Shown here one piece after another: positions 6,292-12,951 of a DNA stretch of 12,951 nt. Numbering within the stretch: the first letter of the stretch is position 1; every line of letters begins with the position of its first letter. The notes under the pieces were generated by a model. It was not told where the DNA came from and searched no databases. It saw only the letters and a list, made by a program, of their open reading frames with translations. The position numbers and the translations under genes were made by a program. Source of the DNA: an uncultured Gammaproteobacteria bacterium (GTDB lineage Bacteria > Pseudomonadota > Gammaproteobacteria > GCA-2729495). Where the stretch lies: the NCBI GenBank assembly GCA_947258805.1, contig CAMYJV010000038.1, forward strand, positions 24,436-37,386. Direction: 5' to 3'.

Positions 6292-7542
6292 CTAGCCGGG
6301 CGCGTCGGGATCGAGGGTGCGCACCGCGTAGCCCGCGTCGTCGAGTTCCTTGAGAATCTGCTCCAGGTGAACCCGGTCGCGCGTTTCCAGGATCAGGTCG
6401 AGATACGTGTCCTTCGCCGGCAGGGTCGTGAAAATCCGGTGGTGCTGGATTTCGATGAAGTTGCCGCCCAGACGCGCGACGATGTCCGAGACCTTCGCCA
6501 GTTCGCCCGGCACGTCGGACAGGCTCAACCGCAGGCGCGTGATTCGTCCCTCGCGGACCAGTTCGCGCATCAGGATGGAGGCCAGCAGCCGCGAATCGAT
6601 GTTGCCGCCGGACAGCACCACGCCCACGCGCTTGCCTATGAAGCGCTCGGGGTAAGCCAGCAACGCGGCGAATCCCGCCGCGCCCGCGCCCTCGACCAGG
6701 GTCTTTTCGATATTCAGCAGCAACGCCACCGCCTGCTCGAGGTACTGCTCTTCGACCAGCAGGACCTCGTCCACGTATTGCCGGACCAGCGGCAGGGTGT
6801 GTTGCCCGATCTCTGCCACCGCGATGCCTTCCGCCAGCGTGTCGCCGCCGATTTCTCGCGCCTGGCCGTCCAGCGCGGACTTCAGCGACGGGAACATCTC
6901 GGCCTCGACGCCGACGATCTCGATGTCCGGCTTCAGCCCTTTGGCCGCGACAGCAATGCCGCTGATCAGTCCGCCACCTCCGACCGGGACGACCAGGCAG
7001 TCGAGTTCCGGCGCGTCCTCGAGCATTTCGATCGCGGCCGTGCCCTGGCCGGCGATGATCAGCGGGTCGTCGAAGGGATGGATGAAGGTCAGCTGTTTGC
7101 GGCGCCCGAGTTCGCGGGCAAACTTTGCCGCTGCGTTAAGCGATTCACCTTCGAGCAGAACCCGCGCCCCGTGGGCACGGGTGTTCTCCACCTTCACGAA
7201 GGGCGTGTTGGTGGGCATCACGATGGTGGCCGGGATGCCGAGCTGATGGGCATGGTAGGCGACTGCCTGTGCGTGGTTGCCAGCCGACACGGCGATGACT
7301 CCGCGCTTCGTCTCGTCTGCGCTGAGCTGCACGAGCTTGTTGAACGATCCCCGTTCCTTGAAAGACGAAGTGAACTGCAGGTTCTCGAATTTCAGCCAGG
7401 TATCGACGCCGGTGATCGCAGACAGCGTGACCGACTTGCGGCAAGGCGTGCGCACCGTATGCCCCACGAGCCGATCCGCGGCGGTGCGAATGTCCGCCAG
7501 TGTGACGCCAGCCGGCTCTGCCGCGGAGGAGCGCTTTGCCAC
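6292..7542 (-). CDS. Threonine dehydratase (ammonia-lyase), PLP-dependent, with C-terminal ACT domain
   Basis: A 416-residue fold-type II PLP enzyme that converts threonine (and often serine) to 2-oxobutyrate (or pyruvate) + ammonia. The PLP lysine is K62 in 'SSFKERG', the substrate-binding loop is 'SAGNHAQ' (86-92), and the phosphate-binding loop is GGGG (187-190) followed by 'LISG'. A single ACT-like domain of about 80 residues ends the protein ('LSDVPGELAKVSDIVARLGG'). This layout and length match catabolic or short biosynthetic threonine dehydratases rather than long IlvA with two ACT-like domains. The start is a GTG at 7542-7540, the only sensible start before an in-frame stop 36 nt upstream, which is the stop of the DUF3775-like gene; no strong ribosome site is visible. 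Its 2-oxobutyrate could feed isoleucine synthesis or, through the ferredoxin oxidoreductase downstream, propionyl-CoA. The effector of the ACT domain cannot be told. Confidence 0.9.
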   Translation of the reverse strand: MAKRSSAAEPAGVTLADIRTAADRLVGHTVRTPCRKSVTLSAITGVDTWLKFENLQFTSSFKERGSFNKLVQLSADETKRGVIAVSAGNHAQAVAYHAHQLGIPATIVMPTNTPFVKVENTRAHGARVLLEGESLNAAAKFARELGRRKQLTFIHPFDDPLIIAGQGTAAIEMLEDAPELDCLVVPVGGGGLISGIAVAAKGLKPDIEIVGVEAEMFPSLKSALDGQAREIGGDTLAEGIAVAEIGQHTLPLVRQYVDEVLLVEEQYLEQAVALLLNIEKTLVEGAGAAGFAALLAYPERFIGKRVGVVLSGGNIDSRLLASILMRELVREGRITRLRLSLSDVPGELAKVSDIVARLGGNFIEIQHHRIFTTLPAKDTYLDLILETRDRVHLEQILKELDDAGYAVRTLDPDAPG

Positions 7543-7578
7543 GACGCGCAGCCGGCGTCTACAAGCTGAGCGTCGGAA

Positions 7579-7983
7579 TCAACTCTCTGCATCCGGAAAC
7601 TGTTCCAGACCCTCGGCGAGATAGTCGGCCACCAGCGGCGTGCCGATCAGGTACTCCGCGGTGCGAGTGTTCCACGCGTCTTTCGCCCGTTCGATGGCGT
7701 CGTCCCATTCGCCAAGGCTGAAGTCTCCGCGGCCTACCCACATCAGGGCCACCAGCGTTACCTGTTGATCGGGCTCCAGGTCGTCAATCGTGAATTTGAG
7801 CTCCTGAAAGCTCGGGTCGTCGCCGTGGTCCGCCAGGATCTGCCGCGCCCAGTCATCCGACGGGCTCAGGGATTCTTCCGGGATCGTCACGGATTCCTTC
7901 ACGTGGAATTCGTGCGCCTTATCGATGATGAACCGAACCGTTTCCCGGTTCAGCTCCAGCTCCAGTTCACTGTCTTCCGCCAT
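7579..7983 (-). CDS. DUF3775-like small acidic protein of unknown function
   Basis: A 134-residue acidic protein. It resembles the DUF3775 family: an N-terminal helix 'VRFIIDKAHEF', a 'PSDDWA' turn, then 'FTIDDLEPDQQVTLVALMWVGRGD' and a C-terminal segment 'RTAEYLIGTPLVADYLAEGL' that is the best-conserved part. No catalytic motif, signal peptide or membrane segment is visible, and the role of the family is not known to me. The frame runs further upstream, but ATG 7983 is chosen because AAGGAG lies 7 nt before it and family similarity starts soon after. It precedes threonine dehydratase by 36 nt on the same strand and follows the NTF2-like gene by 47 nt, so it may be part of either transcript. 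Confidence 0.8.
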   Translation of the reverse strand: MAEDSELELELNRETVRFIIDKAHEFHVKESVTIPEESLSPSDDWARQILADHGDDPSFQELKFTIDDLEPDQQVTLVALMWVGRGDFSLGEWDDAIERAKDAWNTRTAEYLIGTPLVADYLAEGLEQFPDAES

Positions 7984-8030
7984 GATGTCGCTCCTTGTTC
8001 GCCGGTGCGTCTCCGCAACGTTTGCCGACG

Positions 8031-8510
8031 CTATTCGGTCGCCGCTGGGTAAAATTTCCACTCGCGCCAGCGCAGGCCGTCCTTGAATTCGTAGATGTTC
8101 AGCGAGCGGACGGTGCGCCGGGTCTCGCCCTCACCGAAGTGATCGATCTCCACCTGCACCAGGATATTGTCGAGCATGCCAAGGCGCTGTACGTCTGAAT
8201 CGCTCCAGTCGTTGTTGCCAAAGAAACCCTGCAACAATGTGACGGTCTCGTCGCGCCCCTGGATCATCAGCTTCGGGCCGGCGTCGTTCACCTGGTACCA
8301 CGCGTAGTCTTCGGCGAGGTAGGGCCCGACTGCAGCCGCATCCTGGTCGACGAAGGCCACTTCGGCCTTCTCGATCAGCGCCAGCATGTCCGGTGGGATT
8401 TCGGCGAAGTTCTCGGTCCTGGCCAGTGCGAAGCCGCCCGCAATACCCAGCAGCAGCGCCCCGGCCAAGCCCCAGGCGGTCCGTGCATGTCTTGCATTCT
8501 TGGTAGCCAT
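8031..8510 (-). CDS. NTF2/SnoaL-like protein with N-terminal membrane anchor
   Basis: A 159-residue protein. Residues 1-11 are basic, 12-30 form a hydrophobic Ala/Gly/Leu segment without an obvious signal peptidase site, so an inner-membrane anchor or uncleaved signal is likely. From about residue 35 the rest reads as a cone-shaped NTF2/SnoaL or DUF4440 fold: helix 'DMLALIEKAEVAFVDQDAAAV', 'YLAEDYAWYQVND' and a C-terminal sheet ending 'WREWKFYPA'. Family members include isomerases, cyclases and binding proteins; no catalytic residue can be assigned here. The frame extends to 8639, but ATG 8510 is chosen, with GGAGG 5 nt upstream and a proper signal/anchor after it. It is transcribed divergently from the SDR gene across a 99-bp gap. 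Confidence 0.8.
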   Translation of the reverse strand: MATKNARHARTAWGLAGALLLGIAGGFALARTENFAEIPPDMLALIEKAEVAFVDQDAAAVGPYLAEDYAWYQVNDAGPKLMIQGRDETVTLLQGFFGNNDWSDSDVQRLGMLDNILVQVEIDHFGEGETRRTVRSLNIYEFKDGLRWREWKFYPAATE

Positions 8511-8609
8511 TCGCCCCTCCAAGCTCAGTGTAATGCGGCCAGTCTGGCAGGTTATCCGTACATCCCGAAAGGCGTTAGCATTCGGCAACGGTCGGTTGGG
8601 AGGCCTGGT
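8511..8609. promoter_or_regulatory. Divergent intergenic region, presumed promoters for both flanking genes
   Basis: This 99-bp gap separates two divergent start codons and must hold promoters for both, unless transcription comes from further away. Both Shine-Dalgarno sites are good (GGAGG for the minus gene, GGGAGG for the plus gene). A short perfect inverted repeat GCCAG-T-CTGGC is near 8540. No clear -35/-10 pair stands out on either strand. Confidence 0.4.
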
Positions 8610-9434
8610 ATGCGTATAGCCGATTTTGGGGTGCCGCATTCAGCGACGGCGCTGCTTTTTGCCCTCCTTGCGCTTTGGCAGGCGCCTTTACAGGCGGCCG
8701 ATCGCGTCCTGATTATCGGCGCCACATCGCGCAGCGCGGCCGAACTGATTCCGCAGGCCCTCGCCCGGGGTTATGAGGTCACCGCGCTTGCCCGCCGCCC
8801 GGAGGCGGTGGAAATTGCCCACGAACGCCTGACCGTGGTTAAGGGTGATGTCTACGACGTGGAGTCGCTGACCGCCGCCATGGGGGGTGACGAAGTTGTG
8901 ATCTCGATGGTGGGTCCGCGGGTCGACCCGATGAAAGAGGTCGAGTTCATGGATCTGTACACCGTTGGCACCGCGAACATCATGCAGGCGATGCGCGCCG
9001 TGGGCGACCAGCGGCTGCTGGTGGCCAGCTCGCTGGCCGTCGAGAACAAGCTGCCGACGGAAAAGCCGGCCCTCGATGATCTCGGCACGATGTGGATCTG
9101 GAATGCGCGACGCCTGTACCGTGACATGCAGGAGATGGAAGTCCTGGTGCGCGACAGCGGCCTCGACTACGTGATCCTGCGCCCGCCGTTCCTGGTGGAA
9201 GAGCCGGCCCGTGGAGACCTGAAGGTGTCCGTAGACACCGACTCGCCGAAACAGACCATGCTCACGTTCGCGGATTTTGCCGCTTTTGTGCTCGACCAGG
9301 TCGAGGGCGACCAGTACCTGAATACTACGGTCGGCCTGTACAGCGACCGCAAGCTGCAGTGGGGCCAGAACGCGGATTTCGAGAAACTGGCGGAGGAATC
9401 AAAGCAGCTCCGCGAGCTTGCCGAGGACCCTTGA
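8610..9434 (+). CDS. Atypical SDR / NmrA-like NAD(P)-binding protein with Sec-type signal peptide
   Basis: A 274-residue protein. The first about 30 residues look like a Sec signal peptide: short N-region, hydrophobic core at 12-23 and a likely cut in 'LQA-AD' (29/30). A Rossmann fold follows: strand 'DRVLIIGATS', 'LARRP' (60-64; Arg often means NADP preference), 'VVKGDVYD' (76-83), 'SSLAV' after strand 5 and 'SGLDYVILRPPFL'. The nucleotide loop is degenerate: where atypical SDRs have GATGxxG, this has G37, S40 and A43. The YxxxK catalytic pair is also missing (Y170 with Gln at 174), so a classic dehydrogenase reaction is doubtful, though NmrA/BVR-B-like proteins often lack it. ATG 8610 has GGGAGG just upstream; the frame runs further 5' but lacks similarity. 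It may be a periplasmic binding or scaffold protein, or the leader may act as an anchor. Confidence 0.8.
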   Translation: MRIADFGVPHSATALLFALLALWQAPLQAADRVLIIGATSRSAAELIPQALARGYEVTALARRPEAVEIAHERLTVVKGDVYDVESLTAAMGGDEVVISMVGPRVDPMKEVEFMDLYTVGTANIMQAMRAVGDQRLLVASSLAVENKLPTEKPALDDLGTMWIWNARRLYRDMQEMEVLVRDSGLDYVILRPPFLVEEPARGDLKVSVDTDSPKQTMLTFADFAAFVLDQVEGDQYLNTTVGLYSDRKLQWGQNADFEKLAEESKQLRELAEDP

Positions 9435-9487
9435 CGCGCGCGGCGGCGTCGCCTCGGTTGTGTTCACACTGGGCTTACGCTTCGGGC

Positions 9488-10531
9488 TCAGCGCGTTGCC
9501 GATGCAACGACCGAGTCCACCCAAACGCTGAACATCGGGTGTTCGACGATGCCCCTGTCTCCCAGCTCGTAATCCAGGTTGTCCAGGTCCCGTCGGATCT
9601 TCTTGTGCACGCTGCCTTTCACCGGCAGTGTCGTCAGCACGATCACGCGGTGACCCGTCTCCGTCGCCACGACGACCCATTCGCGTATGCGCCGGATATT
9701 GGCCTCACGAACGGCCGTGGGCGCATCGTCCTGCAGCGTGAAACCGCGCACCTCCGCAAACGGTCTCCCGTCGCGTATTTCCGCTGCGTGCTGTTCCAGG
9801 ATGACCAGTTCCTCTGCATTTCGCTCCGCGTTATCCGGTCCATGGGCCACCAGCGCGACGACTTCTTTGGCAGGATCGCGACTGAGCTGAATGGCGTAAT
9901 CCAGCAGGATCGCCGAGATAATCGGATCCGTGGTCGGCGTGGGCCCGAACACGACGCGCGCGTCGGTCTGCACGCGGGGCACCGACATCCACGGCGCATC
10001 GTCGCTCAGCCCGAAGATGTAGCGCCACTGCCCGATTAGTCCGCCGGACTTCAGCGTCGTGATGGGCATGATCAGCAGCGTGTCGGCGCCGGCGTCCGTG
10101 AGTTCGTCCACGGCAGCCTGGATGTGGTCGGAGGTCATCATGGCCATTCCGAAAGCCACGGCCGTGGGATGTTGCCCGGCGGTTGGCATGTACGCTTTCT
10201 TGAACGCTTCGTTGCCGCTCGGTTCGTAGCCGTGGCCGAGTGCCAGCACGCCAACGCTGCCGACCAGAGCAGTATCGCTCAGGTAGACCTGGAAGTTGGG
10301 GCCCATGCGCCCCATGTTCTGCACGATCTGTTCGTCGGTCAGCTCCTGGTACAGGGGTACCTTTGCGCGCAGTTCGGTGAACTGCTCCTCCGTCATGTTG
10401 TGATGGGCATGCCCCTGGTGCTCATGGTGCTGGCCAGCGATGCCTAAGTTCCAACCAAAGATCAGGCAAATTGCCCAGGCGCTGAAGGCAGTTAACCGAT
10501 GAGAATCCTTCGCGCGCGAATTCGAAAACAT
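9488..10531 (-). CDS. Exported His-rich protein with two CbiX/sirohydrochlorin-chelatase-like domains
   Basis: A 347-residue protein. An N-terminal signal or anchor (hydrophobic at about 14-32) is followed by a His cluster, 'HHEHQGHAHH' (35-44), a likely metal-binding stretch. Domain 1 begins 'VGVLALGHGYEPSGNEAF' with H100 in the GHG position of class II chelatases (CbiX, SirB), then 'AVDELTDAGADTLLIMP' (141-156). Domain 2 begins 'VVALVAHGPDNAERNAEEL' with H230 in the same place, then a helix and 'HRVIVLTTLP'. The cytoplasmic relatives insert Co2+ or Fe2+ into sirohydrochlorin using such histidines; an exported version is more likely to bind or deliver metal, or to act on a tetrapyrrole outside the cytoplasm. 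This is inference. ATG 10531 has GAGGGGG 5 nt upstream. It follows the MFS gene by 90 nt on the same strand and converges on the SDR gene. Confidence 0.75.
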   Translation of the reverse strand: MFSNSRAKDSHRLTAFSAWAICLIFGWNLGIAGQHHEHQGHAHHNMTEEQFTELRAKVPLYQELTDEQIVQNMGRMGPNFQVYLSDTALVGSVGVLALGHGYEPSGNEAFKKAYMPTAGQHPTAVAFGMAMMTSDHIQAAVDELTDAGADTLLIMPITTLKSGGLIGQWRYIFGLSDDAPWMSVPRVQTDARVVFGPTPTTDPIISAILLDYAIQLSRDPAKEVVALVAHGPDNAERNAEELVILEQHAAEIRDGRPFAEVRGFTLQDDAPTAVREANIRRIREWVVVATETGHRVIVLTTLPVKGSVHKKIRRDLDNLDYELGDRGIVEHPMFSVWVDSVVASATR

Positions 10532-10580
10532 GGCTGCCCCCTCGGTGGTTGGTCCGATTCTACTCCCGCCACCCAGCAGG

Positions 10581-10600
10581 GGCCTGCGAAGGACCAGGCC
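10581..10600. other. Short hairpin between MFS and CbiX-like genes
   Basis: GGCCTG (10581-10586) and CAGGCC (10595-10600) form a perfect 6-bp stem with an 8-nt loop, 21 nt past the MFS stop codon. No T-run follows on the minus strand, so it is not a standard Rho-independent terminator. It may be a weak processing or stabilising hairpin, or chance in GC-rich DNA. Confidence 0.3.
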
Positions 10601-10621
10601 TAAGCTACGGCGGCAGCTGAT

Positions 10622-11800
10622 TCAGCCGCTGACGGCCGGGCTCTCCGCAGCGATCCGCCGGGCCATCAACGCTGTGCCGGCCAGCACCATGATCAGCGGC
10701 GCCAGGGCCAGCAGGTTCATCCAGGCCCAGCCCGCGGTGTTGATCAGCAAGCCGGCCAGCAGGGAGGCAACGGCCATCACGCCGAACATGCAAAAGTCGT
10801 TCAGTGCCTGCACGCGGAAACGCTCCGCTGGCCGGTAGGTTCGGATCAACAGCGTGGTGCTCGCGACAAACATCAGGTTCCAGCCTACGCCGAGGGCAAT
10901 CAACGCCCACGCGTAATGCATCACGTCCCGGCCCGATAACGCGAAGGCCACGCAGCCCGCTTCCAGCAGTGCGCCCAGTGCCAGCATGCGAAAGCCGCCG
11001 AAGCGGGCCACCAGCCAGCCGCTGAACAGCGACGGTATGTACATTGCCAGCGAGTGCCCCTGGATGACCCAGGTGGTCTGTTCCACCGTATGCCCGTCGA
11101 TGATGTGCATGCTCAGCGGAGTCGCCGTCATGATCAGCGCCATGATCCCGAAACCGACGGCGGCACCCAGCACGGCAATCATGAAGACCGGCTGGCGCGC
11201 AATTTCGCCGAGTGGGCGCGCTGCATCGTCTATGGGGCCGTCACTGACCACCGGGTTGCGGAAGCGCGTCAAGGTAGCCGCGCTCAGCAGGAACACGACG
11301 GCGAGCACCAGGAAGGAAGCCACGTACTCGGTGTCGGTCCAGCCGCGAACCGCCACCACCAGCCGTGGGCCAACGGCGGCCGCACCAATGGTGCCGAGCA
11401 TCACCCACGCGACCACCCGGCTTACCATCGCCGGTTCGACGCTTTCGGCAGCGGCAAAGCGGAACTGGGCGACGAAGGCAAAGTTGGCGCCGATCAAGAG
11501 GTTGGCCGCACAGTACCACCAGAAGCTGCCGCCGTTCACCGCGGCTGCGGCCACCAGGGTACCGGTGCCCGCCAGCAGGGAGCCCGTGATGAATACGCGG
11601 CGGCGACCGAAGCGCTTCATGGCCAGTGCGGCGGGCACCGTGGCGATGGCGACGCCCAGCACGCCGCAGGTTACCGGCAGCGTGGCAAGCCTCGCGTCGG
11701 GCGCCAGGACAGCGCCGATCAGCCCCGCCAGCACCACCAGTGTGACCTGGCCGATGGCGCTGAAAAACTGGGCGATGCAGAGCACGATGACATTGAACAT
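10622..11800 (-). CDS. Major facilitator superfamily transporter, substrate unknown
   Basis: A 392-residue integral membrane protein with about 12 hydrophobic segments in two halves joined by a charged loop around 'RNPVVSDGPIDDAARP'. The loop after the second segment reads 'MKRFGRRRVFITGS', a variant of MFS motif A (GxLaDrxGrr). A matching loop in the second half is 'LVARFGGFRML'. The N-terminal half includes 'ANLLIGANFAFVAQFRFAAAE'. It is likely a proton-coupled importer or exporter of a small molecule; the substrate is not evident. The frame extends to 11941, but ATG 11800 is chosen because the first membrane segment starts right there and the upstream residues are Cys/Arg-rich non-membrane sequence. 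No Shine-Dalgarno is visible before it. It is divergent from the aminotransferase gene (74-bp gap) and precedes the CbiX-like gene. Confidence 0.87.
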   Translation of the reverse strand: MFNVIVLCIAQFFSAIGQVTLVVLAGLIGAVLAPDARLATLPVTCGVLGVAIATVPAALAMKRFGRRRVFITGSLLAGTGTLVAAAAVNGGSFWWYCAANLLIGANFAFVAQFRFAAAESVEPAMVSRVVAWVMLGTIGAAAVGPRLVVAVRGWTDTEYVASFLVLAVVFLLSAATLTRFRNPVVSDGPIDDAARPLGEIARQPVFMIAVLGAAVGFGIMALIMTATPLSMHIIDGHTVEQTTWVIQGHSLAMYIPSLFSGWLVARFGGFRMLALGALLEAGCVAFALSGRDVMHYAWALIALGVGWNLMFVASTTLLIRTYRPAERFRVQALNDFCMFGVMAVASLLAGLLINTAGWAWMNLLALAPLIMVLAGTALMARRIAAESPAVSG

Positions 11801-11807
11801 GGATCGG

Positions 11808-11821
11808 GCAGTGTAAACTGC
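11808..11821. promoter_or_regulatory. Small dyad in divergent MFS/aminotransferase promoter region
   Basis: GCAGT and ACTGC (5-bp perfect arms, 4-nt spacer) lie in the 74-bp gap between the divergent MFS and aminotransferase genes, 8 nt before the MFS ATG. The core reads TTTACACT on the minus strand and TGTAAACT on the plus strand, each a passable -10-like element. It could be a shared regulator site or promoter core; no good -35 is seen on either strand. Confidence 0.3.
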
Positions 11822-11874
11822 GCCGCTTCGTATGCCGCCCCAGCCGGCACAACAACAGGCAAGAGAGTGTTCAG

Positions 11875-12951
11875 ATGACCCAGTCGTTTCATCCGCCCGT
11901 CCGCACCTTGATGGGCCCGGGCCCTTCCGACGTGAATCCACGCATCCTGGAAGCCCTGTCGCGGCCCACCATCGGCCATCTCGACCCGGCCTTCGTCGGC
12001 CTGATGGACGAGATCAAGGGGCTGCTGCAATTCGCATTCCAGACCCGCAACGCGCTGACCTTGCCCGTGTCCGCACCGGGATCCGCCGGCATGGAAACCT
12101 GTTTCGTGAACCTGGTCAGTCCGGGCGACAAGGTGGTGGTTGCCCAGAACGGGGTCTTCGGCGGCCGGATGAAAGAGAATGTGGAACGCTGTGGCGGCAT
12201 CGCGGTCATGGTGCAGGACGACTGGGGCCATGCCGTCGATCTGCAGAAAGTGGAAGACGCGCTGAAGGCCAATGCGGATGCGAAGCTGCTGGCCTTCGTG
12301 CATGCGGAGACGTCAACCGGTGCGCGTTCGGACGCGGCGGAACTTTGCCGGCTCGCTCGTCAGCACGACTGCCTGAGTATCGTCGACACCGTGACGGGCC
12401 TCGCCGGTATCGAAGTAGACGTGGATGGCTGGGGCGCCGACGCGGTTTATTCGGGTACGCAGAAGTGCCTGTCCTGCGTGCCTGGCCTGTCCCCCGTCAC
12501 CTTCAGCGAGCGCGCGGCGGCTGCCATCAAGGCCCGCGAGCACCGCGCGCAGAGCTGGTTCCTGGACCTGGAGCTGGTAATGGCCTACTGGGGCGAAGGC
12601 GCGCAGCGCGCCTACCACCACACCGGCCCGATCAACGCACTCTATGGGCTGCACGAAGCCCTGGTGATCCTGAAGGAAGAAGGTCTGCAGAATTCGTGGG
12701 CGCGCCACCGGCGCAATCACGAAGCGCTGGCCGCCGGGCTCGAAGCCCTGAACATCGACTTCGTGGTGGATGCGGCGCACCGCCTGCCGCAACTGAACTG
12801 CGTGCGTTTCCCGGCGGGTGTCGACGACGCCGCTATGCGCAAACAGTTGCTGCACGATTTTCAGCTGGAGATTGGCGCCGGCCTCGGACCGCTGGCCGGC
12901 AAGGTCTGGCGCATCGGGCTGATGGGCTACGCGTCGAATCAGAAAAACGTG
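11875..12951 (+). CDS. Class V aminotransferase, alanine/serine-glyoxylate type (3' end outside window)
   Basis: The first 359 residues of a fold-type I PLP enzyme; the gene runs off the window and family members are about 380-400 long, so only a short tail is missing. Features: 'LMGPGPSDVNPRILEALSRPTIGHLDP' region at 12-38, 'APGSAGMET' (67-75) for the PLP phosphate, 'HAETSTGA' (143-150), D171 in 'IVDTVTG' for the pyridine nitrogen, and the PLP lysine K197 in 'SGTQKCLS'. 'YHHTGPINALYGLHEAL' and 'LEIGAGLGPLAGKVWRIGLMGY' follow as in alanine-glyoxylate aminotransferases. It probably moves an amino group from alanine or serine to glyoxylate, making glycine; (S)-ureidoglycine-glyoxylate transamination is an alternative in this family, without purine genes nearby to support it. 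ATG 11875 has a weak purine-rich ribosome site (AAGAGAG). It is divergent from the MFS gene. Confidence 0.92.
   Translation, partial: MTQSFHPPVRTLMGPGPSDVNPRILEALSRPTIGHLDPAFVGLMDEIKGLLQFAFQTRNALTLPVSAPGSAGMETCFVNLVSPGDKVVVAQNGVFGGRMKENVERCGGIAVMVQDDWGHAVDLQKVEDALKANADAKLLAFVHAETSTGARSDAAELCRLARQHDCLSIVDTVTGLAGIEVDVDGWGADAVYSGTQKCLSCVPGLSPVTFSERAAAAIKAREHRAQSWFLDLELVMAYWGEGAQRAYHHTGPINALYGLHEALVILKEEGLQNSWARHRRNHEALAAGLEALNIDFVVDAAHRLPQLNCVRFPAGVDDAAMRKQLLHDFQLEIGAGLGPLAGKVWRIGLMGYASNQKNV

Noticed and set aside
6367..7569. Plus-strand open frame (400 codons) opposite threonine dehydratase
   Set aside because: A shadow frame; all PLP-enzyme motifs are on the minus strand.
9435..9487. Terminator between the convergent SDR and CbiX-like genes
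   Set aside because: Only short 4-bp stems (for example GGCG/CGCC) without T-runs are visible.
10986..11878. Two overlapping plus-strand frames of about 275 codons opposite the MFS gene
   Set aside because: Both are low-complexity Thr/Ala/Pro/Arg or His/Gly/Arg sequences without domains; the minus strand has a clear 12-segment transporter.
11719..12855. Minus-strand frames opposite the class V aminotransferase
   Set aside because: The plus-strand frame from 11875 encodes a full set of aminotransferase motifs; the minus frames have none.
1..12951. CRISPR array, tRNA/rRNA genes, insertion sequences or phage genes
   Set aside because: No regularly spaced repeats, tRNA-like sequences, transposase motifs or phage structural motifs were seen by eye.

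Overview
This is a GC-rich window (by eye about 60-65% G+C) with tightly packed genes, mostly on the minus strand, with Shine-Dalgarno-led starts and several 4-nt ATGA overlaps. Gene content and codon use suggest a gammaproteobacterium, perhaps a marine or soil heterotroph. No rRNA, tRNA or marker gene fixes the taxon, so this is inference. No phage gene, insertion sequence, CRISPR array or RNA gene was seen.

Layout. Bases 1-164 (+) are the tail of a CBS-domain protein. From 207 to 7983 all genes lie on the minus strand. In transcription order they are: a small DUF3775-like protein (7983-7579), a PLP-dependent threonine dehydratase with an ACT domain (7542-6292), a 130-bp gap, then a five-gene operon. 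The gap holds a REP-like palindrome and an AT-rich dyad. The operon is Leu/Phe/Val-type amino-acid dehydrogenase (6161-5028), 2-oxoacid:ferredoxin oxidoreductase gamma-delta fusion (5016-4078), alpha (4081-2834) and beta (2837-1926) subunits, and an ACSF2-like acyl-CoA ligase (1922-207). Its junctions are 11 nt, -4 nt, -4 nt and 3 nt, so it is almost certainly one transcript.

The other half is a set of smaller units. A membrane-anchored NTF2/SnoaL-like protein (8510-8031, -) is divergent from a signal-peptide-bearing atypical SDR/NmrA-like protein (8610-9434, +). That gene converges on a secreted, His-rich protein with two CbiX/sirohydrochlorin-chelatase-like domains (10531-9488, -), which follows an MFS transporter (11800-10622, -). 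The MFS gene is divergent from a class V aminotransferase of the alanine/serine-glyoxylate type (11875 to the window end, +), cut off by the window edge.

How the genes fit together. The operon links free amino acids, 2-oxoacids, acyl-CoAs and free carboxylic acids. The dehydrogenase interconverts an amino acid and its 2-oxoacid, the ferredoxin oxidoreductase interconverts 2-oxoacid and acyl-CoA + CO2, and the ligase makes acyl-CoA from a free acid. The dehydrogenase lacks the residues that hold the glutamate gamma-carboxylate, so a hydrophobic amino acid is the likely substrate. Threonine dehydratase just upstream would supply 2-oxobutyrate. The system could run oxidatively (amino-acid catabolism yielding reduced ferredoxin) or reductively (carboxylating salvage of acids to amino acids). 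The sequence does not settle the direction, but a ligase in the same operon makes the reductive reading worth testing.
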